Shown one piece after another: positions 25,229 to 34,157 of a DNA stretch of 64,000 nt. The translations under genes and the position numbers were made by a program. The first letter of the stretch is position 1. Each line of letters opens with the position of its first letter. This DNA comes from JASJBU01 sp963797085 (lineage in GTDB: Bacteria > Pseudomonadota > Gammaproteobacteria > Chromatiales > Chromatiaceae): assembly GCA_963797085.1 (NCBI GenBank), contig CAWCOA010000003.1:1-64000 (forward strand). The letters are read 5' to 3'. A model generated the notes under the pieces. It was not told the origin of the DNA. It saw only the letters and a program-made list of their open reading frames with translations, and searched no databases.

Positions 25229-27574
25229 GTGGCCAGACGCAAAGCAAACAAGTCAAAAGACACCGCCTTCAAAGACGACCCCCATCATTCAAGGGAGGCG
25301 CGTAAATATGAAAATCCCATACCCAGTCGGGAGTTCATCCTGGAGACCCTCACTGAGCACGGGGCGCCGATGGACCTACAAAGCGTGGCAAATAAACTGG
25401 GTGTGAAAGACGAGGAAAAATTGGAAGCACTGCGCCGTCGTTTACGTGCCATGGAGCGTGATGGGCAGTTGGTTTGCAATCGTAAAAGACAATACTGTCT
25501 GGTCAATAAACGAGACCTCATCGTCGGGCGTGTGATTGGGCATGCGGACGGTTTCGGATTTCTCAAGCCGGATGATGGTGGGGAGGACCTCTATCTTTCG
25601 TTTAAAGAGATGCGTCCGCTGTTTCATGATGACAGAGCCGTGGTGCGAGTCACCGGTATGGATCGGCGTGGCCGTCTGGAAGGTGCCTTGGTCGAGGTGC
25701 TGGAACGGAATACTGACACCGTAGTGGGTAAGCTTTATATGGAATCCGGGGTCGGTTTCGTAATACCGGACAGTAAACGGCTGAGCAAGGATATTGTCAT
25801 CCCCAGTACGGAGATTGGCGATGCTGCCAAAGGCCAGATGGTGGTTGCGGAGATTCTCGATCAGCCCACCAAGCGCACCCCTCCTATTGGGCGTATAACC
25901 GAGATCCTGGGCGATCATATGGGGCCGGGAATGGAAACGGATATCGCCATACGTGCTCATAATATAAGAGTCGCCTGGCCGCCAGAAGTTGAGACACAGA
26001 TCAAGGGTATGTCGGCTGAGGTTGCCGAGGCGGATAAAGCGGACAGGGTGGACCTGCGTAAACTACCGCTGGTGACCATTGATGGGGCCGATGCACGGGA
26101 TTTTGACGATGCGGTCTATTGTGAACCAAAGCCCAAAGGATGGCGTCTGCTGGTTTGTATCGCAGATGTCTCCCACTATGTGACTCCTAATAGCGCCTTG
26201 GATGCGGAAGGGCGCACCCGGGGAAATTCGGTCTATTTTCCCGACCGGGTGATCCCAATGCTACCGGAACTGCTGTCAAACGGACTCTGTTCTCTCAATC
26301 CAGAGGTGGATCGTCTTTGCATGACCTGCGAGATGTATATCGATAAAGCGGGGAATATCAGTCGCTCCAAGTTTTACTCGGCGGTGATGCGATCCCATGC
26401 TCGACTGACCTATGATCATGTGGCATCGATGCTGGATGGGCATGCAAAACTGAGCAAGACAGATACGCAACTCCTACCGCACCTGCAGAACCTTTATCAG
26501 CTCTACCAGGTCTTGCATGAGGGCCGTCGCTCAAGAGGTGCAATCGATTTCGACACCACCGAGACGCGCATTGAGTTCAATGAGAAAAAACGCGTCGAGC
26601 GGATTGTGCCGGTGATTAGAAATGATGCGCATCGGCTCATCGAAGAATGTATGCTGGCGGCCAATGTGGCGGCGGCGCGTTTTCTGCTACGGAAAAAATT
26701 GCAGGCGCTCTACCGGATTCACGGCGGTCCAGCAGAAGAAAAACTGACTGACTTGCACGCCTTCCTGGGTGAACTGGGGCTCAGCCTGCCTGGCGGGAAG
26801 AAACCGGTTGCTGCGGATTACTCCAAACTGCTGGATCAGATCAAGGGCCGGGCGGATCAGCATCTTATCCAGACCGTTTTGCTTCGATCACTTTCACAGG
26901 CGGTTTACAGCTCTGACAATGTGGGCCATTTCGGGCTCTCATTTCCTGCCTACACCCACTTTACCTCGCCTATCCGGCGCTATCCTGATTTGGTGATTCA
27001 TCGCGCCCTCAAACACTTGCTGGCGAATGGAACAGCCGATGAGTTTACCTATACAAAGCCGGAACTGCAGGGACTGGGTGAACATTGTTCAAGCACTGAA
27101 CGTAAGGCCGACGAAGCAACCCGTGACGCCCTCGACTGGCTGAAGTGTGAGTACATGATGGACAAGGTGGGTGAATTGTTCGAAGGTATCATCACCAGCG
27201 TCAACTCATTTGGTGTATTTGTTGAGCTGAACGATATCTACGTGGATGGATTGGTGCATATCACCGCGCTGGACAACGATTATTACCATTACGATCCTGT
27301 CGGCCATCGCCTGACTGGAGAGCGCACGGGGCGTGTGATTCGTCTGGGAGATCCCATGCAAATCCGCGTGGCCAAGGTGAATCTGGATGATAGAAAAATC
27401 GATTTCGTGCCCGCCAAGGAATCAGGTCAGGTAACAAATAATCCACGTTCTAACGCTGGCAGGCCTGCGCAAAAGGAAAAGACAAGGGGAAAATCATCGA
27501 GTCAGAAGGGGACAGAGAGTAAAGCTAAGCCAAAAAGACGCCGTCGCCGCAAAAAAACGACCACAAATGGCTGA
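25229..27574 (+). CDS. rnr: Ribonuclease R
   Basis: RNase R is a processive 3'-5' exoribonuclease able to digest structured RNA. The 781-residue product has an N-terminal helix-turn-helix region (FILETLTEHGAPMDLQSVAN), cold-shock domains (VIGHADGFGFL), the RNB catalytic domain with DGADARDFDDAVYCE and CSLNPEVDRLCMTCEM, a C-terminal S1 domain (FEGIITSVNSFGVFVEL) and a basic lysine/arginine tail. GTG is the start. rlmB overlaps its 3' end by 8 bases, the usual order. Confidence 0.96.
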   Translation: MARRKANKSKDTAFKDDPHHSREARKYENPIPSREFILETLTEHGAPMDLQSVANKLGVKDEEKLEALRRRLRAMERDGQLVCNRKRQYCLVNKRDLIVGRVIGHADGFGFLKPDDGGEDLYLSFKEMRPLFHDDRAVVRVTGMDRRGRLEGALVEVLERNTDTVVGKLYMESGVGFVIPDSKRLSKDIVIPSTEIGDAAKGQMVVAEILDQPTKRTPPIGRITEILGDHMGPGMETDIAIRAHNIRVAWPPEVETQIKGMSAEVAEADKADRVDLRKLPLVTIDGADARDFDDAVYCEPKPKGWRLLVCIADVSHYVTPNSALDAEGRTRGNSVYFPDRVIPMLPELLSNGLCSLNPEVDRLCMTCEMYIDKAGNISRSKFYSAVMRSHARLTYDHVASMLDGHAKLSKTDTQLLPHLQNLYQLYQVLHEGRRSRGAIDFDTTETRIEFNEKKRVERIVPVIRNDAHRLIEECMLAANVAAARFLLRKKLQALYRIHGGPAEEKLTDLHAFLGELGLSLPGGKKPVAADYSKLLDQIKGRADQHLIQTVLLRSLSQAVYSSDNVGHFGLSFPAYTHFTSPIRRYPDLVIHRALKHLLANGTADEFTYTKPELQGLGEHCSSTERKADEATRDALDWLKCEYMMDKVGELFEGIITSVNSFGVFVELNDIYVDGLVHITALDNDYYHYDPVGHRLTGERTGRVIRLGDPMQIRVAKVNLDDRKIDFVPAKESGQVTNNPRSNAGRPAQKEKTRGKSSSQKGTESKAKPKRRRRRKKTTTNG

Positions 27575-28343
27575 CAAGACTCAATTAGTGATGGGTTTCC
27601 ACGCCGTACAGGCTGCATTGGACAAAGGCAACATTACCAGAGAAATCTGGGTAGATTCCCAGCGTCACGATAAGCGTCTCAATGCCTTGCTAGCCGCAGC
27701 CCGTGAATCAGGAGTAATAACCGAATCTGTGGCAGGCTGCGACCTGGATCAGTTAGTCGATGGGGCTAATCACCAAGGTGTCGTGGCTCGAGTCCGCATG
27801 CCACAAGCCCATGATGAAGTTTTTCTGAGAGCCTTACTGAGTCGGCTTGACATGGCACCTTTTTTGCTTATATTAGATGGTGTACAGGATCCACACAATC
27901 TGGGGGCCTGCTTGCGTACTGCAGATGCCGCAGGTGTGCATGCCGTCATTGCCCCTCGGGACAGGTCAGTCGGCCTGAATGCAACAGTTTGCAAGGTGGC
28001 AAGTGGCGCGGCTGAGGCTGTACCCTTTGTACAAGTGACCAATCTGGCGCGCACCCTGCAATGGCTCCAGCAGCAAGGCGTTTGGTTGATCGGTACGGCA
28101 GGTGAAGCAGACCGTCAGCTCTATCAGGCTGATTTGCTTGGCTCCCTGGCAATTGTCATGGGGGGTGAGGGGAAAGGTCTGCGTCGCCTGACCCGGGAGC
28201 TGTGCGACATGTTGGTTTTTCTACCAATGATGGGAAGTGTGGAGAGCCTCAATGTTTCTGTGGCCGCGGGTGTGGCACTCTACGAGGCTGTTAGGCAACG
28301 TTCGGCTCAAAAGGGCCAAGTCATCGGTAAGGGCTGTCGTTAA
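27567..28343 (+). CDS. rlmB: 23S rRNA (guanosine-2'-O-)-methyltransferase RlmB
   Basis: RlmB methylates the ribose of G2251 in 23S rRNA. The SpoU-type fold is recognised by ILDGVQDPHNLGACLRTADA, VMGGEGKGLRRL and the C-terminal knot motif SLNVSVAAGVALYEA. Residues 1-75 form the substrate-binding N-domain. Length, 258 residues, is standard. ATG overlaps the end of rnr, so the two are coupled. Confidence 0.95.
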   Translation: MADKTQLVMGFHAVQAALDKGNITREIWVDSQRHDKRLNALLAAARESGVITESVAGCDLDQLVDGANHQGVVARVRMPQAHDEVFLRALLSRLDMAPFLLILDGVQDPHNLGACLRTADAAGVHAVIAPRDRSVGLNATVCKVASGAAEAVPFVQVTNLARTLQWLQQQGVWLIGTAGEADRQLYQADLLGSLAIVMGGEGKGLRRLTRELCDMLVFLPMMGSVESLNVSVAAGVALYEAVRQRSAQKGQVIGKGCR

Positions 28344-28385
28344 GGCAGGTAATCGTCGATAACATGATACGGAGATTAGTAAGGC

Positions 28386-29138
28386 ATGAGAAAAAATTTA
28401 CTGGCACTAATAATAGGTAGCTCATTGATCGGGTCTTTCGCCCAGGCGGACACCCTGTTAGGTCTCTATGCCACCGTCGATGCCTGGAGCATGGAGTCCT
28501 CCGGTAGTTTCGGCAATAGTTCGTCGATGATGCAGGATTTCAATCTGGATGATGACAACAAGGTCAGTTTTTCCGTCGCACTAGAGCACCCAGTGCCAAT
28601 CCTGCCCAATATCCGTGTGCGCACCAACGATCTTTCCACCTCCGGTGATTCGACCCTTAACGCGGATTTCTCATACGGCGGCGTGGATTTTACGGAAACT
28701 ACAACGGTAGCGACTACATTCGATATTCAGAACACCGATATCACGCTTTACTATGAAATATTTGACAATGATGTGCTCAGCTTCGATCTTGGTCTTACCG
28801 GTAAATATCTTGATGGTGAGATAGAGGTAAGGTCTGAGGGCCTGTCTGCCACAGAAACCTTCAAAGGCATAGTGCCTGTGCTCTACGGTGCTGTAGAGAT
28901 TGGTGTGCCGGCCACCGGACTCTCTTTCTTCGGTGAATTGAATGCATTGAGTATCGATGACAACAACATTCAGGATTATCAGGCGGGCGTTGCTTATTCC
29001 TTTGTGGATAATCTGGCTATCGATCTCTCAGTTCGAGCAGGGTATCGTGAATTCTCACTTGAGCTTGATGATCTGGATGATGTCTTCACTGACTGGTCGT
29101 TTGATGGACCCTTCCTGGGCGTACAGGCCCATTTCTGA
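28386..29138 (+). CDS. Outer membrane beta-barrel protein, TIGR04219 type
   Basis: A signal peptide ending FAQA precedes a 230-residue protein with alternating hydrophobic strands and a final aromatic residue (VQAHF), as in outer-membrane barrels. The start of the mature part, DTLLGLYATVDAWSMESSG, and the LEHPVPILPNIRV segment match the TIGR04219 family, which has no known function. It follows rlmB by 42 bases but precedes the rpsF promoter, so it is probably the last gene of the rnr unit. Confidence 0.82.
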   Translation: MRKNLLALIIGSSLIGSFAQADTLLGLYATVDAWSMESSGSFGNSSSMMQDFNLDDDNKVSFSVALEHPVPILPNIRVRTNDLSTSGDSTLNADFSYGGVDFTETTTVATTFDIQNTDITLYYEIFDNDVLSFDLGLTGKYLDGEIEVRSEGLSATETFKGIVPVLYGAVEIGVPATGLSFFGELNALSIDDNNIQDYQAGVAYSFVDNLAIDLSVRAGYREFSLELDDLDDVFTDWSFDGPFLGVQAHF

Positions 29139-29207
29139 CCCTGTTACCTATTGTCCCGGTTGTGGGCGACTGCACCGGGATAGAATTACCCCTGACTGCC
29201 GAGTCTG

Positions 29208-29249
29208 TTGCCGGAAAGCGGCGGATTGTGTAGAATCCGCCGCTTTCCG
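29208..29249 (+). promoter_or_regulatory. Probable rpsF operon promoter embedded in a 16-bp inverted repeat
   Basis: TTGCCG at 29208-29213 and TAGAAT at 29231-29236, separated by 17 bases, form a good sigma-70 type promoter about 90 bases before rpsF. The same stretch contains a perfect 16-bp dyad, 29212-29227 with 29234-29249, loop 6 nt. A smaller hairpin (29154-29160 with 29174-29180) lies upstream. No T-run follows, so these are weak terminator candidates; the dyad could be an operator. Confidence 0.6.
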
Positions 29250-29325
29250 ATACCCGATTGAACGGGCGTCACTCCTTGCCTTACTGCTTTTGACAGAAGG
29301 CTGCCTAAAACCGAAAGGAGATACA

Positions 29326-29733
29326 ATGAGGCATTACGAAGTTGTGTTCCTGGTCCATCCAGACCAGAGTGAGCAGGTCCCCGCAATGATCGAGCGCTAT
29401 CGCTCGGGCATCGAATCCAAGGGTGGAACGATCCATCGTCTGGAGGATTGGGGACGTCGCCAATTGGCATATCCCATCAACAAGATTCACAAAGCGCACT
29501 ATGTTCTGATGAACATCGAATGTGATAACGAGGCATTATCCGAATTGGAGAGTGCATTTCGTTTTAATGATGCAGTTATCCGCAATATGGTCATCCGCCG
29601 GAATGAGGAGATTACTGAGACATCCCACCTGAGTAAGGGACCGGAAGCGGGTGAAGGGGAGACCAGAGTCGACTCTGGTAGTGATGACGCTGTAGCAGAA
29701 GTGAAATCGTCTGAAGAGACAACTGCCGAATAA
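29326..29733 (+). CDS. rpsF: 30S ribosomal protein S6
   Basis: S6 pairs with S18 in the platform of the small subunit. The family start MRHYEVVFLVHPDQSEQVP and the central RLEDWGRRQLAYPINK-H-AHYVLMNIE block are clear. AAAGGAG is 6 bases before the ATG at 29326; the frame is open well upstream but that part is not family-like. The C-terminal tail after about residue 100 is acidic (rich in Glu, Ser, Asp) and longer than the core needs. It heads the rpsF-rpsR-DUF2232-rplI operon. Confidence 0.97.
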   Translation: MRHYEVVFLVHPDQSEQVPAMIERYRSGIESKGGTIHRLEDWGRRQLAYPINKIHKAHYVLMNIECDNEALSELESAFRFNDAVIRNMVIRRNEEITETSHLSKGPEAGEGETRVDSGSDDAVAEVKSSEETTAE

Positions 29734-29760
29734 TTGATGAATTGTTTAGAGGAATAGACC

Positions 29761-29985
29761 ATGGCGCGTTTTTTTCGTCGCAAGAAATTTTGCCGTTTCA
29801 CGGCTGAAGGCATTACTGAAATCGATTACAAAGACCTGAATCTGTTAAAGGCCTATGTCAGCGAAAGCGGTAAAATTGTGCCCAGTCGGATTACCGGCAC
29901 CAAGCCCAAGTATCAGCGTCAATTGGCCACTGCAATAAAGCGGGCAAGATACCTGGCGCTGCTGCCTTATACAGATCAACACTAG
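29761..29985 (+). CDS. rpsR: 30S ribosomal protein S18
   Basis: The 74-residue product has the S18 signature: a basic start, FFRRKKFCRF, then IDYKDLNLLKAYVSESGKI, KPKYQRQLATAIKRARYLAL and a short LLPYTDQH tail. It forms a complex with S6, encoded 27 bases upstream. GAGG is present before the ATG. Length and order are standard. Confidence 0.97.
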   Translation: MARFFRRKKFCRFTAEGITEIDYKDLNLLKAYVSESGKIVPSRITGTKPKYQRQLATAIKRARYLALLPYTDQH

Positions 29986-30016
29986 GAGATACACCAACAG
30001 CAACCGGCGAATTGTC

Positions 30017-30934
30017 ATGAAGGGGATGGCATCCTTTGTGATGCGGGGACTGTCTCAGGCGGTGATGGTAGTCACTGTCCTCGCCCTGCTCTCCATTATC
30101 CTTCCCCTGTTCGGGGTTCTCAGTGCGGCCGGCGTTGGCCTTGTAACCTTGCGCAATGGCGCCAAATACGGCGCTATTGTCAGTTTGCTGGCTACTGTGA
30201 CCTGTGGGTTGTTTATGGCTGTCAGTTTTGGCAACCCGCTACCCGCCATAGGATTTCTGATCCTCCAGTGGGCGCCGGTCTTACTATTGGGACTGTTCCT
30301 GAGGGAAAGCCGCTCATTGGGCCTGACAGTCCAACTGGCTCTAGGATTAGGGATTCTAGTTATCTTCGGCCAGTACTTGGTGTTGGAAGACCCCGCAGGA
30401 TTCTGGCAGACGCAACTGGAGCCCCTGGTCGAGCAATTAGTGTCTACCGGTGTGTTGGATCAAGCAAGCCGTCAGACGGTGCTGACCCAGTTGGCGGCTT
30501 GGATGAGTGGCGTTCTGGCTGCTGGTCTTTATCTGCAGTTGGTTTGCAGTCTCCTGATAGCCCGCTGGTGGCAGGCGCAGCTCTATAACCCAGGGGGGTT
30601 CAGGGCAGAGTTCCACGGCTTGCGACTGCACAAGTTTGTTGGAGTGATTGGGGTAGTTGCCATTGCTGTACTGCTGATGCCGGCAAACCAGGGGATCCCA
30701 GAGATTTTCAGGTACCTGGCGATTTTGCTGTCAGCCACTTTGTTTTTGGCCGGACTTGCGGTCACGCATGGTGTATTGGGTAAGCTGGGTTCTGGTGGCA
30801 TCTGGCTGGGCGTGGTGTATTTTTTGTTGATTTTTTTACTGCCTCAGGTGGCGATGCTTTTAGCAATTATCGGCCTGATGGACATTTGGATTGATTTTCG
30901 TACCCGGTTCGAGCGAGGCCGCTCGACCGGTTGA
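30017..30934 (+). CDS. DUF2232 (YybS-like) membrane protein
   Basis: A 305-residue integral membrane protein with about eight hydrophobic segments spread from residue 12 to 290. The pattern and its place between rpsR and rplI are typical of the DUF2232 family in gammaproteobacteria. Its function is unknown. ATG at 30017 lies 31 bases after rpsR. No catalytic motif is visible. Confidence 0.85.
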   Translation: MKGMASFVMRGLSQAVMVVTVLALLSIILPLFGVLSAAGVGLVTLRNGAKYGAIVSLLATVTCGLFMAVSFGNPLPAIGFLILQWAPVLLLGLFLRESRSLGLTVQLALGLGILVIFGQYLVLEDPAGFWQTQLEPLVEQLVSTGVLDQASRQTVLTQLAAWMSGVLAAGLYLQLVCSLLIARWWQAQLYNPGGFRAEFHGLRLHKFVGVIGVVAIAVLLMPANQGIPEIFRYLAILLSATLFLAGLAVTHGVLGKLGSGGIWLGVVYFLLIFLLPQVAMLLAIIGLMDIWIDFRTRFERGRSTG

Positions 30935-30968
30935 AGACAGCAATTATAACCTTTCAAGGGTGTGAACA

Positions 30969-31418
30969 ATGGATATTATTCTATTGCAAAAAGTCGATAA
31001 CCTAGGTGATCTGGGTGACAAAGTTAACGTCAAGAGCGGTTTTGGCCGTAATTTTCTGATTCCTTCCGGCCGCGCCGTTGCTGCGACAGCAGATAACATC
31101 AAGGCATTCGAGGCCCGTCGTGCAGAGTTGGAGAAGGAAGCCGCTGCAACGCTGGCAACTGCAGAGCAACGTAAGCAGACACTGGATGGCATGGCGGTAT
31201 CAATCAGTTGTAAGGCGGGTGACGAGGGTCGCCTGTTTGGCTCCATTGGCACCGCTGACATCGCCAAGGCAGTTTCAGAGGCAGGCACAGGATTGGAGAG
31301 AAAAGAGGTTCTCTTGTCCGACGGCGCATTTCGTATCGCAGGAGAATATGACGTGGAGCTGCGCCTGCACGCGGATGTAAATGCAACACTGAAGCTGACC
31401 ATCGTTCCTGAAGAATAA
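30969..31418 (+). CDS. rplI: 50S ribosomal protein L9
   Basis: L9 binds 23S rRNA near the L1 stalk. The N-terminal domain MDIILLQKVDNLGDLGDKVN-VKSGFGRNFLIPSG is diagnostic, followed by the long connecting helix and the C-terminal domain (RLFGSIGTADIAKAV). Length, 149 residues, is normal. It closes the ribosomal operon, 34 bases after the DUF2232 gene; a 241-base gap with no recognisable gene follows before dnaB. Confidence 0.97.
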   Translation: MDIILLQKVDNLGDLGDKVNVKSGFGRNFLIPSGRAVAATADNIKAFEARRAELEKEAAATLATAEQRKQTLDGMAVSISCKAGDEGRLFGSIGTADIAKAVSEAGTGLERKEVLLSDGAFRIAGEYDVELRLHADVNATLKLTIVPEE

Positions 31419-31659
31419 GCATTCAGAGCCAAGGTTCTACCCTGGCCGGCCGGATTGCCAGCCGGGGTGTTGTGATTGGAGAATTTGCTTGAGAGATCTA
31501 ACAGCACTTGCTGCATCAGTGTCCCTGTTTGAGATTCGGGTGGATGACAAAACAGGGTGCTGCTGGATCCACGAACTATACTTCTGTACCTGATCCTATC
31601 GCCAAAGGAGAGCTTGCTTTAAGGCTTGTTGATTCCTAACCCACAGGTTTTTAACACTT

Positions 31660-33066
31660 ATGGCTGTGCCGGACTATCCAGAAGAAATTGCTGCCTATCC
31701 TGAGCTTGAAAGCGAAGCCTTGAAGGTGCCTCCTCACTCCATACAAGGCGAGCAATCCGTCCTCGGGGGGCTGATGCTGGACAACGCGACTTGGGATCAG
31801 GTCGCGGATATGCTGGTAAAGGAAGACTTCTACCGCAAAGAGCACCGCCTGATCTTTGGCGCCATCGCTGATCTTGCTGATCAGGTCCAACCCTTCGATC
31901 TGGTGACCATCGCCGAGACCTTAGAGAGGCAGGGGAGTCTCGTGGACGCTGGCGGCTTGCCCTATTTGGTGAAACTCGCTGAGGAGACCCCCAGTGCAGC
32001 GAATATCAAATCCTACGGCGGTATCGTCAGAGAATATTCGGTAATGCGGAGCCTGATCTCGGTGGGTACCGAGATCTCTGACAGCGCCTTCCACCCACAG
32101 GGACGAAATTCCGCAGAGCTGCTGGATAATGCGGAAAGCAAGGTCTTTGCTATTGCGGAACAGCGCGCCAAGGGAGGCGGTGGGTTCAGTCCCATCAAGA
32201 CGCTCCTGACCAAAGCCGTTGACCGGATCGAGACGCTTTTTCAGCAGGATGAACCTATCACCGGCTTGAGTACCGGCTTCAACGATTTCGATGCCATGAC
32301 ATCGGGTTTGCAGCCTTCAGACTTGATTATCGTTGCTGGCCGTCCATCAATGGGAAAAACGACTTTTGCCATGAATATTGCGGAACATGCGGCCATTCAG
32401 TCGGGTAAAAGTGTCGCGGTATTCAGTATGGAAATGCCAGGTGATTCGTTGGCAATGCGCATGATGTCCTCCCTGGGGCGCATCGATCAGTTGCGGGTGA
32501 GAACCGGCAAACTTGAGGATGATGAATGGCCGCGACTCTCATCGGCAGTCAGCATGTTGGCGGAGACCAAGCTCTTCATCGATGATACGCCCGCCATGTC
32601 TCCTACGGAGGTGCGAGCCCGTGCACGCCGCCTGAAACGGGAAAACAAGGATCTGGGTCTGATTGTGCTGGACTACCTGCAACTGATGCAGGCGCCGGGG
32701 GAAGGCGATAATCGTACCGGTGAGATTTCCGCCATCTCGCGCTCTCTGAAAGCCCTGGCCAAGGAGTTGGAGGTGCCTGTAATGGCTCTCTCCCAGCTCA
32801 ATCGAAGCTTGGAGCAGCGGACCAACAAAAGGCCGATCATGTCGGACCTGCGTGAGTCCGGTGCAATCGAACAGGATGCGGATCTGATTGTCTTCATCTA
32901 TCGGGATGAGGTGTACAACGAAGACAGCACTGACAAGGGCATGGCGGAGATCATTATCGGCAAGCAGCGCAACGGCCCCATCGGTACCACTCGATTGACC
33001 TTCCTTGGTCAATATACCAAATTCGAAAACTATATCGACAACCTCTATCCGGACGAGGGTTATTGA
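31660..33066 (+). CDS. dnaB: Replicative DNA helicase DnaB
   Basis: DnaB is the hexameric helicase of the replication fork. The N-terminal DnaC/primase-interacting domain begins PPHSIQGEQSVLGGLMLDN; the RecA-like C-terminal domain carries the Walker A GRPSMGKTT, LDYLQLM and the DLRESGAIEQDADLI-F-YRDE block. Length, 468 residues, is standard. No intein or insertion is seen. Its TGA overlaps the alr ATG by one base. Confidence 0.97.
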   Translation: MAVPDYPEEIAAYPELESEALKVPPHSIQGEQSVLGGLMLDNATWDQVADMLVKEDFYRKEHRLIFGAIADLADQVQPFDLVTIAETLERQGSLVDAGGLPYLVKLAEETPSAANIKSYGGIVREYSVMRSLISVGTEISDSAFHPQGRNSAELLDNAESKVFAIAEQRAKGGGGFSPIKTLLTKAVDRIETLFQQDEPITGLSTGFNDFDAMTSGLQPSDLIIVAGRPSMGKTTFAMNIAEHAAIQSGKSVAVFSMEMPGDSLAMRMMSSLGRIDQLRVRTGKLEDDEWPRLSSAVSMLAETKLFIDDTPAMSPTEVRARARRLKRENKDLGLIVLDYLQLMQAPGEGDNRTGEISAISRSLKALAKELEVPVMALSQLNRSLEQRTNKRPIMSDLRESGAIEQDADLIVFIYRDEVYNEDSTDKGMAEIIIGKQRNGPIGTTRLTFLGQYTKFENYIDNLYPDEGY

Positions 33067-34157
33067 TGGGGTTTGCGCCACAGGCCGTCATTGATCATGC
33101 TGCACTGAGGCACAATCTCAATCGAGTACGCAACCTGGCGCCGGACAGTCGCATCTGGGCCGTGATAAAAGCCAATGCCTACGGCCATGGCATGGAACGA
33201 ATCGCCCGAGGGCTTAGTCAAGCGGATGGATTTGCGGTGGCGCGTATCGATGAAGCGCTGAGGCTCAGGCAAATTGGCATCGATAAACCACTGCTGGTCC
33301 TGGAAGGCGTGTTCCTCGAGGCAGATGCTCGCGCAGCGATTCAGGCAGACTGCCAGTTAACAATTCATCATGCCTATCAGGTCCAACTGCTGCAGCACTT
33401 GGACCTGCAGCATTCAGTGCCTGTCTGGCTGAAAGTCGATACTGGAATGCATCGCCTGGGCATTGCCCTTGAGCAGGTGGGCGAAATGGCCGCCAGGCTC
33501 GGGCAGTGTCAGGTGGTCAGTGAACTCAATCTGATGACGCACCTGGCCAATGCAGATGATCGCTCCGATCCGACAACCGGGCAACAATGCGCGAGCTTTG
33601 ATAGCTTGCCGCTGCCAAAATTCAAGCAACACTCCATCGCTAACTCAGCGGGCCTGATGGCCTATCCATCTACCCGGCGTGACTGGGTGAGACCGGGTCT
33701 CATGCTGTATGGAGTCTCACCATTCAATGATACTAATGCGCAGTCTGAGGGGCTCATGCCGGTGATGACATTCAGCGCCAGAGTGGTTGCCGTGAAGCAG
33801 CTTAAAAAAGACGATCCAGTTGGTTATGGGGGTGTCTACCAATGTCCAGAGGATATGCCGATCGCCGTGATTGGTGTCGGGTATGGAGACGGGTATCCGC
33901 GCCATGCGGTGAATGGTACTCCGGTATTGATCCGTAAACAGCGGCTGCCCCTTGTGGGGCGGGTCTCTATGGATATGCTCTGTGTTGATGCTCGTGCCTT
34001 AGCAGATATTGCGATAGGTGAGGAGGCGATTCTCTGGGGAGCCGGATTGCCGGTTGAGGAGGTTGCCAGGGCGGCGGATACGATCGGGTACGAGTTGTTA
34101 TGTGGGATTACCCAGCGGGTAGAGATCTTGGAACAGAATGTTGAACGGATGGGATGA
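33066..34157 (+). CDS. alr: Alanine racemase
   Basis: A PLP enzyme that interconverts L- and D-alanine for peptidoglycan. The PLP lysine is K35 in WAVIKANAYGHG. Other landmarks are VWLKVDTGMHRLG, NSAGLMAYP, VRPGLMLYG, and IGVGYGDGYPRH containing the catalytic tyrosine region, then GRVSMDMLCVD. ATG at 33066 overlaps the dnaB stop; a TTG just before is an alternative. The last bases overlap radA (ATGA). Confidence 0.96.
   Translation: MGFAPQAVIDHAALRHNLNRVRNLAPDSRIWAVIKANAYGHGMERIARGLSQADGFAVARIDEALRLRQIGIDKPLLVLEGVFLEADARAAIQADCQLTIHHAYQVQLLQHLDLQHSVPVWLKVDTGMHRLGIALEQVGEMAARLGQCQVVSELNLMTHLANADDRSDPTTGQQCASFDSLPLPKFKQHSIANSAGLMAYPSTRRDWVRPGLMLYGVSPFNDTNAQSEGLMPVMTFSARVVAVKQLKKDDPVGYGGVYQCPEDMPIAVIGVGYGDGYPRHAVNGTPVLIRKQRLPLVGRVSMDMLCVDARALADIAIGEEAILWGAGLPVEEVARAADTIGYELLCGITQRVEILEQNVERMG

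Noticed and set aside
31435..31475. G+C-rich imperfect hairpin after rplI as a terminator
   Set aside because: Stem is short or interrupted and no T-run follows on either strand.
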